Below, piece after piece: positions 1-7,956 of a stretch of DNA of 33,319 nucleotides (within the stretch, counting starts at the first letter, position 1; each line of letters starts with the position of its first letter). The stretch covers positions 1 through 33,319 of the forward strand of contig DWVZ01000096.1 of the NCBI GenBank assembly GCA_019119975.1, given 5' to 3'. Both the position numbers and the translations under genes were made by a program. Source of the stretch: Candidatus Blautia merdavium (GTDB lineage Bacteria > Bacillota > Clostridia > Lachnospirales > Lachnospiraceae). Below the pieces are notes generated by a model, which saw only the letters and a program-made list of their open reading frames with translations, did not search any database and was not told the DNA's origin.

Positions 1-2
1 CT

Positions 3-80
3 TTTTGCATCTGGATTCGCTACAATGACCTTGACAATTACATAATGAGAGAGCTGACATGTAAGAGGAGATTAACATGA
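3..80 (+). CDS. Possible 3' end of an upstream gene (partial)
   Basis: Reading frame 3 is open from the left edge to a TGA that overlaps the ATG of the next gene as ATGA, the usual sign of translational coupling. The visible tail ends in ...MRELTCKRRLT. Only 25 codons are visible, so this may be chance. Frame 1 is also open, to a TAA at 43-45. No convincing promoter is seen before the binding-protein gene, which fits transcription from further upstream. I cannot name a family. Confidence 0.25.
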   Translation, partial: FCIWIRYNDLDNYIMRELTCKRRLT

Positions 81-1654
81 AAAAATTCAGAAACTTATGC
101 TTACTGCTTCTGACAGTAGCCCTTACTGCTGTACTTGGCGGGTGCCAGGACGGCAAGGACGGGAGCACAGAATCTCAAGACAACGGCAGTTCTCAGGAAA
201 CAGAAGCGGAACCAACCATGGGAGGTTCCATTGTAGTAGGAATTCCTCAGGATTTAGAGGATAGTCTTGACCCACACAAATCGGTTGCGGCAGGAACGAA
301 AGAAGTCCTATTCAACATTTATGAAGGTTTGGTAAAACCAGATGAAGAAGGAAATTACATCGATGCTGTAGCCGAAAGCCATTCTATTTCGGAAGACGGG
401 AAAGTCTATAACTTTCAGTTAAGATCCGGAGTGAAATTCCACGATGGAACGGAAGTTACCGTAGACGATGTGAAATATTCAATCGAGCGCTGCGCCGGTA
501 TCAATGGAGACGGAACTCCGTTGGTAGCGGCGTTTTCTAATGTGGAGAAGGTGGAGACACCGGATGCCTCCACTGTGGAAATCTATTTAAAAGAAGCGGA
601 TACGGAATTTCTCGCCTACCTGATCGTTGCTGTGGTACCTCAGCACTGTGAAGATCTGGATAAGAATCCGGTGGGAACAGGACCTTTCCAGTATGTGTCA
701 CGTTCTCCACAGGAAAATATCGTGATCGAGAAATTCAGCGATTACTGGGACACCGAGAACCAGGCGTACCTGGATCAGGTGACCTTTAAAGTGGTAGGCG
801 ACAGCAATGCCATTGTCACAGGTCTTAAAAGCGGCACTATTGATATGTATCCCCGAGTGAACGCTACCCAAGCGGCACAGCTGGCAGATGATCAGGACCT
901 TCAGATCTATGAGGGCGGTATGAATCTGATCCAGGCTCTGTATTTAAACAATGCAGAAGCGCCTTTTGACGATGTAAAAGTAAGGCAGGCGCTGTGCTAT
1001 GCAGTGAACCGGCAGGAAGTGCTGGATATGGTGGCAGACGGAAAAGGAACGATCATAGGAAGCAGTATGTTCCCGGCGTTTGAGAAATATTATATGCCGG
1101 AGCTGGCAGACCTGTACCCCCAGGATGTCCAGAAAGCAAAAGAGCTTCTGGCAGAGGCAGGTTACCCGGACGGATTTGACATGACCATTTCTGTGCCCAA
1201 CAACTACCAGCAGCACATTGATACGGCTCAGGTGCTGGTAGAGCAGTTAAAGCAGATCGGAGTCAATGCCGAGATCCAGCTGATCGAGTGGGACAGCTGG
1301 CTCAGTGACGTCTATGCAGACCGCAATTTCCAGTCTACGGTGGTGGGCATAGATGCGGCTTACTTAAGCGGAAGGGCTCTTTTGGAGCGTTTTGCTTCTG
1401 ATGCAGAGAAAAACTTTATCAATTACAGCAATCCACAGTACGACACCCTTTACGAGCAGGTAAAGAAGAGTACAGACGACAGCGAGCAGATCGATCTGTA
1501 CAAGCAGATGGAGACCCTCCTTGCAGAGGATGCTGCCAATGTGTATATCCAGGATATGGCGGCAGAGGTTGTCTTAAGGAAGGGATACGGCGGCTATGTA
1601 TTTTATCCCCTGTATGTCCAGGATATGGCTAAAATCTACAAGACCGCGGAATAA
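77..1654 (+). CDS. ABC transporter substrate-binding lipoprotein (SBP_bac_5; peptide/nickel class)
   Basis: Extracellular solute-binding protein that would capture a ligand, probably a short peptide or a metal complex, and pass it to the permeases encoded next. The N-terminus has a positive start (MKKFRN), a hydrophobic stretch and a lipobox LGGC with Cys23 as the predicted lipidation site, followed by a Gly/Ser/Gln-rich linker. The 525-residue length fits family 5 binding proteins, and the sequence has their usual features: GSIVVGIPQDLEDSLDPHKS near the mature N-terminus, YEGLVKPDEEG and FHDGTEVTVDDVKYS. An AGAGGAG ribosome site precedes the ATG. It is first in a five-gene operon of OppA/DppA/NikA organisation. 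The lengths across the operon (525, 314, 268, 270, 236) are close to the Nik nickel system as well as Dpp, and nothing in the sequence fixes the ligand. Confidence 0.93.
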   Translation: MKKFRNLCLLLLTVALTAVLGGCQDGKDGSTESQDNGSSQETEAEPTMGGSIVVGIPQDLEDSLDPHKSVAAGTKEVLFNIYEGLVKPDEEGNYIDAVAESHSISEDGKVYNFQLRSGVKFHDGTEVTVDDVKYSIERCAGINGDGTPLVAAFSNVEKVETPDASTVEIYLKEADTEFLAYLIVAVVPQHCEDLDKNPVGTGPFQYVSRSPQENIVIEKFSDYWDTENQAYLDQVTFKVVGDSNAIVTGLKSGTIDMYPRVNATQAAQLADDQDLQIYEGGMNLIQALYLNNAEAPFDDVKVRQALCYAVNRQEVLDMVADGKGTIIGSSMFPAFEKYYMPELADLYPQDVQKAKELLAEAGYPDGFDMTISVPNNYQQHIDTAQVLVEQLKQIGVNAEIQLIEWDSWLSDVYADRNFQSTVVGIDAAYLSGRALLERFASDAEKNFINYSNPQYDTLYEQVKKSTDDSEQIDLYKQMETLLAEDAANVYIQDMAAEVVLRKGYGGYVFYPLYVQDMAKIYKTAE

Positions 1655-1684
1655 TAAAAGCATGAAAAGAAGGAGAAAAAGAAA

Positions 1685-2629
1685 ATGAAGTATATTGTAA
1701 AAAAAGCAGGAACTCTCATTATCACGTTGTTAATTGTCTCTTTTTTATCCTTCTTTGCCTTTTCCATTATTCCGGGAGATGCTGCGAGGTCTAAGCTTGG
1801 AACAGAGGCAACCCAGGAGCAGATCGAAGCCCTGCAAAAGGAGATGGGGCTTGACCAGCCTTTGCCTGTACAGTACGGAAACTGGCTGAAAAACTTCATA
1901 ACCGGGGATATGGGAGAGTCCTACAGCTATTCCATGCCGGTTTCAGAGCTTTTGCGGGACCGGATCCCCATCACGGTTGCATTGACGCTGATGTCCTTTC
2001 TTTTGATCCTGGTGATTTCCATTCCGCTGGGAATCATCACGGCACAAAAGGAAGGCAGCAGGCTGGACCGGGTACTGACGATCCTGAACCAGATCGTCAT
2101 GTCCGTGCCGGGATTTTTCCTGGGGATCCTGATCACCTTTGTCTTTGGTCTGGTCCTGAAATGGTTCACGCCTGGCGCCTATGTATCGATCACAGAAAGC
2201 TTCGGCAGATTCCTGGGCTATCTCATTGCGCCCAGCGTCGCTATCGCACTTCCCAGGTGCGCTATGGGTGTGAAGATGCTGAGAAATTCGGTCATTGCCC
2301 AGATGGAAAAGGATTATGTACGGACTGCCCGGGCAAGGGGGAATTCCTCCCGGCAGGTTATGTACGGGCATGTACTGAAGAACGCGCTGCTTCCGGTGCT
2401 TACGTTCTGGGGGATGACCATTGCGGATATTGTTGCCAACAGTATGATCATTGAGCAGGTATTTACCATTCCGGGAATGGGAAGCCTTCTGATCACTTCG
2501 ATCTCCAACCGAGATTACCCGGTAGTACTGGGGATTATCATGCTGATCGCGGTGCTGGTCATTGTGATCAACTTTATCGTGGATATCCTGTATGGAAAGA
2601 TTGATCCCCGAATCCGGGTGAGACAGTGA
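1685..2629 (+). CDS. ABC transporter permease, DppB/OppB/NikB type
   Basis: First integral-membrane permease of the importer, 314 residues, the normal size for DppB/NikB. It opens with a short cytoplasmic MKYIVKKAG and a transmembrane helix (TLIITLLIVSFLSFFAFSII). The N-terminal external domain typical of this subfamily follows, with EATQEQIEALQKEMGLDQPL and a WLKNFITGDMGESYSY block. The cytoplasmic EAA-type coupling loop reads YVRTARARGNSSRQVMYGHV..NALLPVL around residues 212-240 and would contact the ATPases. It lies 30 bases after the lipoprotein gene with a purine-rich AAGAAGGAG site and is 13 bases from the next permease. Confidence 0.93.
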   Translation: MKYIVKKAGTLIITLLIVSFLSFFAFSIIPGDAARSKLGTEATQEQIEALQKEMGLDQPLPVQYGNWLKNFITGDMGESYSYSMPVSELLRDRIPITVALTLMSFLLILVISIPLGIITAQKEGSRLDRVLTILNQIVMSVPGFFLGILITFVFGLVLKWFTPGAYVSITESFGRFLGYLIAPSVAIALPRCAMGVKMLRNSVIAQMEKDYVRTARARGNSSRQVMYGHVLKNALLPVLTFWGMTIADIVANSMIIEQVFTIPGMGSLLITSISNRDYPVVLGIIMLIAVLVIVINFIVDILYGKIDPRIRVRQ

Positions 2630-2642
2630 GAGGGCAGATAAG

Positions 2643-3449
2643 ATGAAGAAAAAAGAGAAAAATTACAGTTTCATGCTGGGCGGGCTGATTGCCCTGTTCA
2701 TGCTCCTGTTTCTCCTGGCGGGTGTGTTCTATACCCCCTATGATCCGGATGCCATGAACGGAAGCGCCAAGTTTGCGGCGCCTTCCCTGGCACATTTTTT
2801 CGGCTGCGACCATTTCGGAAGAGATGTTTTCAGCAGGGTTTTAAAAGGGACGGGAACCACTTTCTTTGTGGCAGCCTCTACCATTGTGCTGGGCGGAGGG
2901 ATCGGGATCCTGGCAGGAGCGTTTACCGGGTATTTCGGAGGCTGGGTGGACGAGGTGCTGATGCGGTTTAACGATGCGGTGGTATCTTTCCCCAACCTTC
3001 TGCTGGCGCTGGTATTTATCAGTATTTTGGGACCGGGCAAGTATAATGTGATCTTGGCGCTTGCCATTGTCTTTATCCCAAGCTTTGCCAGGATTACCAG
3101 AAGTGAATTCCTCAGCCACAGGGAGATGGATTATGTAAAAAGCGCCAGGCTGATGGGAGCTTCCCATCTGCGGATCATGTTTGTCCATATTTTCCCCAAT
3201 GTTTTGCCGTCGGTTTTGTCCATGGCAGCTATCGGATTTAACAATGCGGTGCTGGCAGAGGCAGGCATGAGCTATCTGGGAATCGGCGTGCAGCCGCCGG
3301 ATGCCTCCCTTGGCAGGATGCTTTCCGAGGCGCAGACCTATCTGATGAACGCGCCCTGGTGCGCGGTATTTCCCGGTCTGGCAGTCATTGGTCTTGCCTT
3401 GGGATTTTCCCTTTTAAGCGACGGACTTTTGAAGAAAGGGGGCAGATGA
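2643..3449 (+). CDS. ABC transporter permease, DppC/OppC/NikC type
   Basis: Second permease subunit, 268 residues, predicted to pair with the DppB-type protein. It begins with a short Lys-rich cytoplasmic tail and a transmembrane segment (LIALFMLLFLLAGVFY). The family-typical block AHFFGCDHFGRDVFSRVLKGT follows; the HxxGTDxxGRD motif of the family is here FGCDHFGRD. The EAA loop is YVKSARLMGASHLRIMFVHIFPNVLPSV. The C-terminus GIGVQPPDASLGRMLSEAQ is characteristic of DppC/OppC. One base separates its stop from the first ATPase gene, consistent with translational coupling. Confidence 0.93.
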   Translation: MKKKEKNYSFMLGGLIALFMLLFLLAGVFYTPYDPDAMNGSAKFAAPSLAHFFGCDHFGRDVFSRVLKGTGTTFFVAASTIVLGGGIGILAGAFTGYFGGWVDEVLMRFNDAVVSFPNLLLALVFISILGPGKYNVILALAIVFIPSFARITRSEFLSHREMDYVKSARLMGASHLRIMFVHIFPNVLPSVLSMAAIGFNNAVLAEAGMSYLGIGVQPPDASLGRMLSEAQTYLMNAPWCAVFPGLAVIGLALGFSLLSDGLLKKGGR

Positions 3450-3450
3450 G

Positions 3451-4263
3451 ATGCTTTTGGAAGTGAAAGATCTAAATATAGAATTTTACGATACCCAGCC
3501 CCCGCAGAAAGTCGTGAAAGGGATTTCCTTTTCCATGGAGCCGGGAGAGATTCTGGGGATTGTGGGAGAATCCGGTTCCGGAAAAACCCAGACTGCCCTG
3601 TCTATTCTCCAGCTTTTAAAAAGCAATTCCGGTATCTCGTCTGGAGAAATCCTCTTTAAAGGGAAGAATCTGGCAGGGCTTTCTGCCAGGCAGCTCCAGA
3701 CAATCCGGGGAAAAGAGATCTCCATGATCTTTCAGGAGCCTATGACCTCTTTAAATCCTGTGCTTACCATAGGCAGACAGGTGGAGGAGGCGCTGAAGAT
3801 CCACGGAGAGACAGACAGGGAGAAGCGCAGGAGTCTGGCTCTGGAAGCGCTTTCGGAGGCTGGACTTGGGGATCCGGAGGGCATTTACGGGAAATATCCC
3901 CATCAGCTTTCCGGCGGTATGCGCCAGAGGGTGATGATCGCGGCAGCTCTGATCACGGAGCCAGAGCTTCTCATTGCCGATGAGCCTACCACTGCCCTGG
4001 ATGTGACGGTCCAGGCGCAGATCCTGGAGCTTTTGAAAGAAATTAACCGCAGGCATAAAACGGCTGTCCTGTTTATTTCCCATGATCTGGCAGTGATCCG
4101 CAGGCTCTGCGGCAGGGTTCTGGTCATGAACCAGGGGATCATTGAGGAGGAAGGGGAAGTTTCCCGGGTCTTTGAACATCCTCAGCAGGAGTATACCCGA
4201 AAGCTTCTCGCCGCGATTCCCGACAGAAGGACATCTCTCAGGAAAAGGAGGCGTGTTGATTAG
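3451..4263 (+). CDS. ABC transporter ATP-binding protein, DppD/OppD/NikD type
   Basis: Cytoplasmic ATPase of 270 residues that powers the importer. Motifs in order: Walker A GESGSGKT (39-46), Q-loop at Gln95 ([11 protein letters not shown]), signature LSGGMRQR (153-160), Walker [13 protein letters not shown] (173-184) and the H-loop His211 (FISHDL). It ends soon after residue 250 and so lacks most of the extra C-terminal region of the roughly 320-330-residue DppD/OppD proteins; in size it is closer to NikD. The stop TAG shares its last G with the GTG start of the next ATPase (TAGTG), a one-base overlap that implies coupled translation of the two ATPases. Confidence 0.93.
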   Translation: MLLEVKDLNIEFYDTQPPQKVVKGISFSMEPGEILGIVGESGSGKTQTALSILQLLKSNSGISSGEILFKGKNLAGLSARQLQTIRGKEISMIFQEPMTSLNPVLTIGRQVEEALKIHGETDREKRRSLALEALSEAGLGDPEGIYGKYPHQLSGGMRQRVMIAAALITEPELLIADEPTTALDVTVQAQILELLKEINRRHKTAVLFISHDLAVIRRLCGRVLVMNQGIIEEEGEVSRVFEHPQQEYTRKLLAAIPDRRTSLRKRRRVD

Positions 4264-4973
4264 TGAAAAAAGTATTGGAAATCAGGCATGTCAGCGCCTC
4301 TTACAAGGACGGGAAGGAAGAGCAGACGGTCTTAAAGGATATCAGCCTGGAAGTAAGAGAAAATGAGATCCTGGGGCTGGTAGGTGAGAGCGGCTGCGGG
4401 AAATCTACCCTTTCCAAGGTGATCCTGGGGTTTGTGAAGCCCTCCGCAGGCGAAGTGATCCATTATACAAAAATGCCCCAGATGATCTTCCAGGATCCTT
4501 TTTCTTCCTTGAATCCCAGGAAGAAAATCGGATGGATACTGGAGGAACCCTTAAAGATGCAGAAGGTTCCCCCGGGAGAAAGAAAAGTCCGGGTGGCTGC
4601 CATGGCAGAAAAGGTGGGGCTTACCAGAGAAATGCTGGACCGATTTCCCCAGGAGTTAAGCGGCGGACAGCGGCAGAGAGTCAGCATAGCCGCAGCCCTG
4701 ATCCAGGGTTCCCGGTTTGTGATTGCCGATGAGCCGGTTTCGGCACTGGATGTGACTATCCAAAGGCAGATCATGGAACTGATGATACAGCTGCAGGAGG
4801 AGACAGGAATCTCTATCTTGTTTATTTCCCATGACCTGAATGTGATCTATCAGATGTGCGACCGGGTTCTGGTCATGAAAGACGGGAAGATTGTGGAAGA
4901 AGGAGAGACAGAGCAGCTCTTTGCAGAGCCTAAATCCGAATATACAAAAGAATTGCTGAAGGCGGCACCGTGA
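4263..4973 (+). CDS. ABC transporter ATP-binding protein, DppF/OppF/NikE type (short)
   Basis: Second ATPase, started by GTG in the TAGTG overlap with the preceding stop. Motifs: Walker A GESGCGKS (41-48), Q-loop Gln77 ([12 protein letters not shown]), signature LSGGQRQR (132-139), Walker [13 protein letters not shown] (152-163) and His190. All catalytic motifs are intact. At 236 residues it is short for the family in two places. The segment between Walker A and the Q-loop is compressed ([14 protein letters not shown]), and there is no C-terminal extension after the HPQSEYT-like [11 protein letters not shown]. The stop codon lies inside the loop of the operon terminator, which marks this as the last gene. 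Confidence 0.92.
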   Translation: MKKVLEIRHVSASYKDGKEEQTVLKDISLEVRENEILGLVGESGCGKSTLSKVILGFVKPSAGEVIHYTKMPQMIFQDPFSSLNPRKKIGWILEEPLKMQKVPPGERKVRVAAMAEKVGLTREMLDRFPQELSGGQRQRVSIAAALIQGSRFVIADEPVSALDVTIQRQIMELMIQLQEETGISILFISHDLNVIYQMCDRVLVMKDGKIVEEGETEQLFAEPKSEYTKELLKAAP

Positions 4974-4989
4974 AAGCGGTGCTGTTTTT
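4965..4989 (+). terminator. Rho-independent terminator of the ABC operon
   Basis: Six-base stem GCACCG/CGGTGC with loop TGAAAG, followed by TGTTTTT. The loop contains the TGA stop of the last ATPase, so the final codons of the gene form the 5' arm. Confidence 0.75.
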
Positions 4990-5012
4990 CTATGTGCTGC
5001 ATAGGAAAAAAA

Positions 5013-5062
5013 GTGAATATTCACTTTTTTCACTTGACGATGGTGAATATTCACCTTTAAGA
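5013..5062 (+). promoter_or_regulatory. Orphan promoter with two identical palindromic operators
   Basis: The 12-base perfect palindrome GTGAATATTCAC occurs twice, at 5013-5024 and 5043-5054, exactly 30 bases apart (about three helical turns). The first lies within a longer dyad of A and T runs (AAAAAGTGAATATTCACTTTTT; outer arms at about 5008-5029). Between and over the copies sits a candidate promoter: TTGACG (5034-5039), 16-base spacer containing the second copy, TTTAAG (5056-5061). This is the layout of a promoter blocked by a dimeric repressor such as TetR or ArsR. No regulator or target gene follows; a terminator begins 56 bases downstream. Confidence 0.6.
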
Positions 5063-5117
5063 ACAAGATGCAGGAAGGAAAAAAGAAACGCCATAGAAAC
5101 ATTCCTCTGTGTACTGT

Positions 5118-5152
5118 AGAAAAAGCAGGTGCTTTCTGTGCCTGCTTTTTCT
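5118..5152. terminator. Strong bidirectional terminator
   Basis: Perfect 12-base arms AGAAAAAGCAGG/CCTGCTTTTTCT around an 11-base loop, with A and T runs built into the arms, so it could stop transcription in either direction. On the plus strand it would end the short transcript from the orphan promoter. The intervening 80 bases hold only a 28-codon reading frame (ATG at 5068) that resembles nothing I recognise. Confidence 0.75.
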
Positions 5153-5215
5153 AAGATACCCAAAGTTGAGAAAAAATCCCGAAAATAAAAAGGGAAGAGG
5201 ATTATTCTCAGCCAA

Positions 5216-5249
5216 AACAGCCGGGATGTCTGTCTTTCGTCCCGGTTTT
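5216..5249 (-). terminator. Terminator of the radical SAM / DUF4364 operon
   Basis: On the minus strand CCGGGA/TCCCGG forms a stem with a 13-base loop, followed by CTGTTTT, shortly after the DUF4364 stop codon. The plus strand also ends in a TTTT run, so it may act in both directions. Confidence 0.6.
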
Positions 5250-5259
5250 GCAGGCTGGG

Positions 5260-5772
5260 CTATAACAAGAACTCAATCAGATTCTCATAAATATCCTGAC
5301 TTTTTTCCTTCCAGTTGACACAGACCGCAGAAGCAGCTTCTTTGGTAGGCACGGCAATGGTAAGGTCTACCAGAGAAAAATCATCTCTTTTCAGGGTACA
5401 GCGCACCTGATACCCTTCCACATCACTTGCATAATAATCCGCCACAGCAGAGAGCTCCTCCCGCATCTGGATCACATTTTCCTGAAAAAAAGCAGTAATA
5501 TCATCCTTGATGCCGTCAGAGATCTGATCCTCAAAGTAGGACAGGGTCTGCTTTCCTGCCGGAGTGATTTTATAATAGGAAGAATTTCGCACGGTGGAGA
5601 CATCAATGAGTTTCGAGTCGATCAATTCGGAAATTGCCTGCTGCAGATGGAAGTAAGTGGTGTATCCCTTATCCAGCACAAATCCGGAAATCTGGGCGTT
5701 GGTCAGGGGGAAATCCACCTTTTCCAGCATATACAGAATGATCAGCTTGTAGAGTGTCAGCGGTTCTGCCAT
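5260..5772 (-). CDS. DUF4364 family protein (winged-helix-like)
   Basis: 170-residue protein recognised as DUF4364, common in clostridia. The first half (YKLIILYMLEKVDFPLTNAQ..., then LQQAISELIDSKLIDVS and YYKITPAGKQTL) reads like a PadR/MarR-type winged-helix domain with the wing at YYKITPAGK. The second half is a mixed alpha/beta domain (VEGYQVRCTLKRDDFSLVDLTIAVP). I infer a DNA-binding role from this shape; no function is known to me. Its ribosome site (GAGGAGGTATGATT) lies in the last codons of the radical SAM gene, and only three bases separate that stop from this ATG, so the two are translated together. Confidence 0.85.
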   Translation of the reverse strand: MAEPLTLYKLIILYMLEKVDFPLTNAQISGFVLDKGYTTYFHLQQAISELIDSKLIDVSTVRNSSYYKITPAGKQTLSYFEDQISDGIKDDITAFFQENVIQMREELSAVADYYASDVEGYQVRCTLKRDDFSLVDLTIAVPTKEAASAVCVNWKEKSQDIYENLIEFLL

Positions 5773-5775
5773 GAA

Positions 5776-6705
5776 TCATACCTCCTCATACTGTTTTCCC
5801 TGCCAGGCACCGCGCACTTTGCACTGGTGGTGCAGGGTATTTAACACGGTCTTTTTCGCACTGCTCCACAGAGGAGCCAGAAGAAGCTCTTTGGGACCGT
5901 CCCCGGTGAGCCGGTGGACCACGATCTTGGGAGAAAGGTGCTCCAGACAGTCGATCACCAGGTCAATGTATTCCTCCATGGTATAGACCCGGAACTTACC
6001 TGCCAGATAATCCTCCGCCAGGTCGGTTCCTTTTAAAACATGGAGCAGCTGGAGCTTGATGCCCTGGATATCCATATGGTTCAGATAAGAAATGGTTTCC
6101 AGGATATCCTCCCGGCTCTCTCCGGGAAGCCCCAGAATGGTATGGACGATTACATCAAGCTTTCTCTTTCGCAGTTCCTTTACAGCCGCGGCAAAGCAGG
6201 AGAGGGGATAGCCTCTTCGGATATAGGCGGCTGTTTTCTCATGTATGGTCTGAAGCCCCAGCTCCACCCACACAGGTTTCTTATGGTTCAGTTCTTCCAG
6301 AAGATCCAGGACTTCTTTTCCCAGGCAGTCCGGCCGGGTGCCGATGGAAAGCGCTGCAATGTCCGGATGGTCGATGGCTTCCGTATAGATTTCCCTGAGA
6401 TAAGACACCGGTGCGTAAGTATTGGTGTACGCCTGGAAATAAGCGATAAAACTGGAGGCATTGCGCTTTTCTCTCAGCCGCTGTGCCTGCGTCTCAATCT
6501 GCACAGAAATGGGGTCTTCCTTATTCCCGGCAAAGTCTCCAGAGCCGCCTGCGCTGCAGAAGATACAGCCCCGGCTGCCCAGGGTCCCGTCCCGGTTGGG
6601 GCAGGTCATGCCGCCGTTTAAGGCAACCTTGTAGACCTTCTGGGAGAATCTTTCTTTCAGCATAGAATCAAAAGAGTAGTAGGGTTTTCCGTTCCAGTTT
6701 CTCAT
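5776..6705 (-). CDS. yhcC: TIGR01212-type (YhcC-like) radical SAM protein
   Basis: 309-residue radical S-adenosylmethionine enzyme of the YhcC/TIGR01212 group, whose substrate is not established. The cluster-binding cysteines lie in TCPNRDGTLGSRGCIFC (Cys35, Cys47, Cys50), a CX11CX2C spacing typical of this group rather than the classical CX3CX2C. Other expected blocks: FIAYFQAYTNTYAPVSYLREIY, IGTRPDCL, WVELGLQTIHEKTAAYIRRGY and IVHTILGLPGESREDILETI. The start MRNWNGKPYYSFDSMLKERF is the standard family N-terminus. It leads a two-gene minus-strand operon from a near-consensus promoter just upstream. Confidence 0.93.
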   Translation of the reverse strand: MRNWNGKPYYSFDSMLKERFSQKVYKVALNGGMTCPNRDGTLGSRGCIFCSAGGSGDFAGNKEDPISVQIETQAQRLREKRNASSFIAYFQAYTNTYAPVSYLREIYTEAIDHPDIAALSIGTRPDCLGKEVLDLLEELNHKKPVWVELGLQTIHEKTAAYIRRGYPLSCFAAAVKELRKRKLDVIVHTILGLPGESREDILETISYLNHMDIQGIKLQLLHVLKGTDLAEDYLAGKFRVYTMEEYIDLVIDCLEHLSPKIVVHRLTGDGPKELLLAPLWSSAKKTVLNTLHHQCKVRGAWQGKQYEEV

Positions 6706-6747
6706 AGCAAGCCCTTTCTCTAAGTATTTTCAAATTTCTATGACAGT

Positions 6748-6776
6748 ATCATAACATCAGAAAAAAGTTTTTACAA
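6748..6776 (-). promoter_or_regulatory. Promoter of the yhcC-DUF4364 operon
   Basis: Minus-strand TTGTAA (6776-6771), 17-base spacer, TATGAT (6753-6748) preceded by TG (extended -10). It predicts transcription from about 6741, roughly 35 bases before the ATG. Confidence 0.6.
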
Positions 6777-6795
6777 GTTTTGCAGGGTGCTTTTG

Positions 6796-7716
6796 TTATT
6801 GCGAAGTGCTATTGCTTGGCGTAGCGCTTTCTTTTCCCAAAGATTTCCGGTAGGCGGTGGGGGAGCAGCCCTTGAAGCGGCGGAAGACTTTGGCGAAATA
6901 GTTGGAATCTCCGAAACCGCAGTGTTCCGACACATCCTTGACGGAATACTGGCTGTCGCTGAGATAAGCAAGGCTTCGCTCAATCCGGTATTCCAGGATA
7001 AAATCAAACAGTGAGGTTTTCATATACCGTTTAAAGAGGCGGCTGCACTCGGAACGGCACAGGTGAATGTGCCCTGCGATTTCTTCCAGGGTCAGCGGGG
7101 AGTCGAAATGGCTTTCAATGTAGGTCAGGATTTCTCGAATCCGTTCATAATCTCTCTGGTCTTTTCCCCTATCAGGAATCTCGGTACGGCTGTGAAGGTA
7201 CAGAAGCTTCCAGAAACGGTTCAGGGTGCACTGGATATCCAGTTCCCGGGTACTGCCGGGGTTCTCTTCCAGAAGCGTCAGTTCCCGGATCAGCTGTACA
7301 GCGTCCCGGTGCCAGTCCAGGGATAGATCTAGGAGAACGCCTGGCATGGAAAAGTTCTGGATCACCGGCAGCACATAGTTTAAGTACAGAGTACTGTTCT
7401 CAGACCCATAGACCAGCCTGGGGTCAAAGGTGACGGCGGTATAGGCGCAGTCCTGGTCCTGCCACATGGTGCCGGAATGAAGTACGGAAGAATTGCAGAA
7501 CAGCCCCTGCCCCTGACAGATGTGATAGGAGCGGTCATTGACCTGATAAAGCATTTCTCCGGCAGTGACCAGGGTCAGTTCAATCTCCGTATGCCAGTGC
7601 CACAGAAAGGAACCCTGTTCATAGCCGGACAGCCGCTCATAACTGACCAGAAAAGGAAAAGAATCCTCTCCGTGCTTTTTCAGCTCTTTTTGAAACTGGT
7701 TGGTAATGATCTGCAT
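6796..7716 (-). CDS. AraC-family transcriptional regulator with N-terminal cupin domain
   Basis: 306 residues. The N-terminal sugar-sensing cupin carries the usual HWHTEIELTLV strand (about 40-50) and the GQGLFCNSSVLHSG turn. The C-terminal AraC double helix-turn-helix runs from about residue 190: IREILTYIESHFDSPLTLEEIAGHIHLCRSECSRLFKRY, then RIERSLAYLSDSQYSVKDVSEHCGFGDSNYFAKVFRRFKGCSPTAYR. It is transcribed divergently from galK, so galK is the most likely target, perhaps with a sugar or sugar glycoside as inducer; that is inferred from position only. The tail after SPTAYRKS is a short Ser/Thr-rich stretch. Confidence 0.92.
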   Translation of the reverse strand: MQIITNQFQKELKKHGEDSFPFLVSYERLSGYEQGSFLWHWHTEIELTLVTAGEMLYQVNDRSYHICQGQGLFCNSSVLHSGTMWQDQDCAYTAVTFDPRLVYGSENSTLYLNYVLPVIQNFSMPGVLLDLSLDWHRDAVQLIRELTLLEENPGSTRELDIQCTLNRFWKLLYLHSRTEIPDRGKDQRDYERIREILTYIESHFDSPLTLEEIAGHIHLCRSECSRLFKRYMKTSLFDFILEYRIERSLAYLSDSQYSVKDVSEHCGFGDSNYFAKVFRRFKGCSPTAYRKSLGKESATPSNSTSQ

Positions 7717-7956
7717 AAAACCCTCCCATTTTTCTAAAGAATGAGTACAATCCCCTGAATGCGGGGAAAAATCCCCGACTTTCCCCTGAGGTTTTCAGGA
7801 GATCTCCGTTGTTTTCCAGTATAGCACAGAAAAAGAGACAGGAAAAGAAAAAACGCAATATATTACCCATAATGCGCAAATTAATCAAGGAAAATTTCAA
7901 AAAAATCAATATAATAAATATCAGAATCAAGAGTTCGGCGAAAGGAGATAAAAATT
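7717..7956. promoter_or_regulatory. Divergent control region between the AraC regulator and galK
   Basis: On the minus strand the AraC gene has an extended -10 element TGCTATACT (TATACT at 7823-7818) with a weak -35. Its roughly 95-base leader contains two hairpins, CGGGG/CCCCG (7762-7777) and CCTGA/TCAGG (about 7785-7799). On the plus strand galK has a perfect TATAAT (7910-7915) but no recognisable -35 hexamer 16-18 bases before it, as expected of a promoter that needs an activator. A strong AAAGGAGAT ribosome site precedes galK. Confidence 0.5.

Noticed and set aside
5109-5318. 69-codon plus-strand ORF
   Set aside because: It runs through a strong terminator and into the 3' end of the DUF4364 gene on the other strand, and its sequence is low quality with no family pattern.
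5776-6621. Plus-strand ORFs of up to 193 codons (for example 6040-6621)
   Set aside because: Shadows of the radical SAM gene, whose motifs are unmistakable on the minus strand. The same applies to the long antisense ORFs over galK (8320-9189), the permease (18407-18994) and the polymerase (29272-29931).
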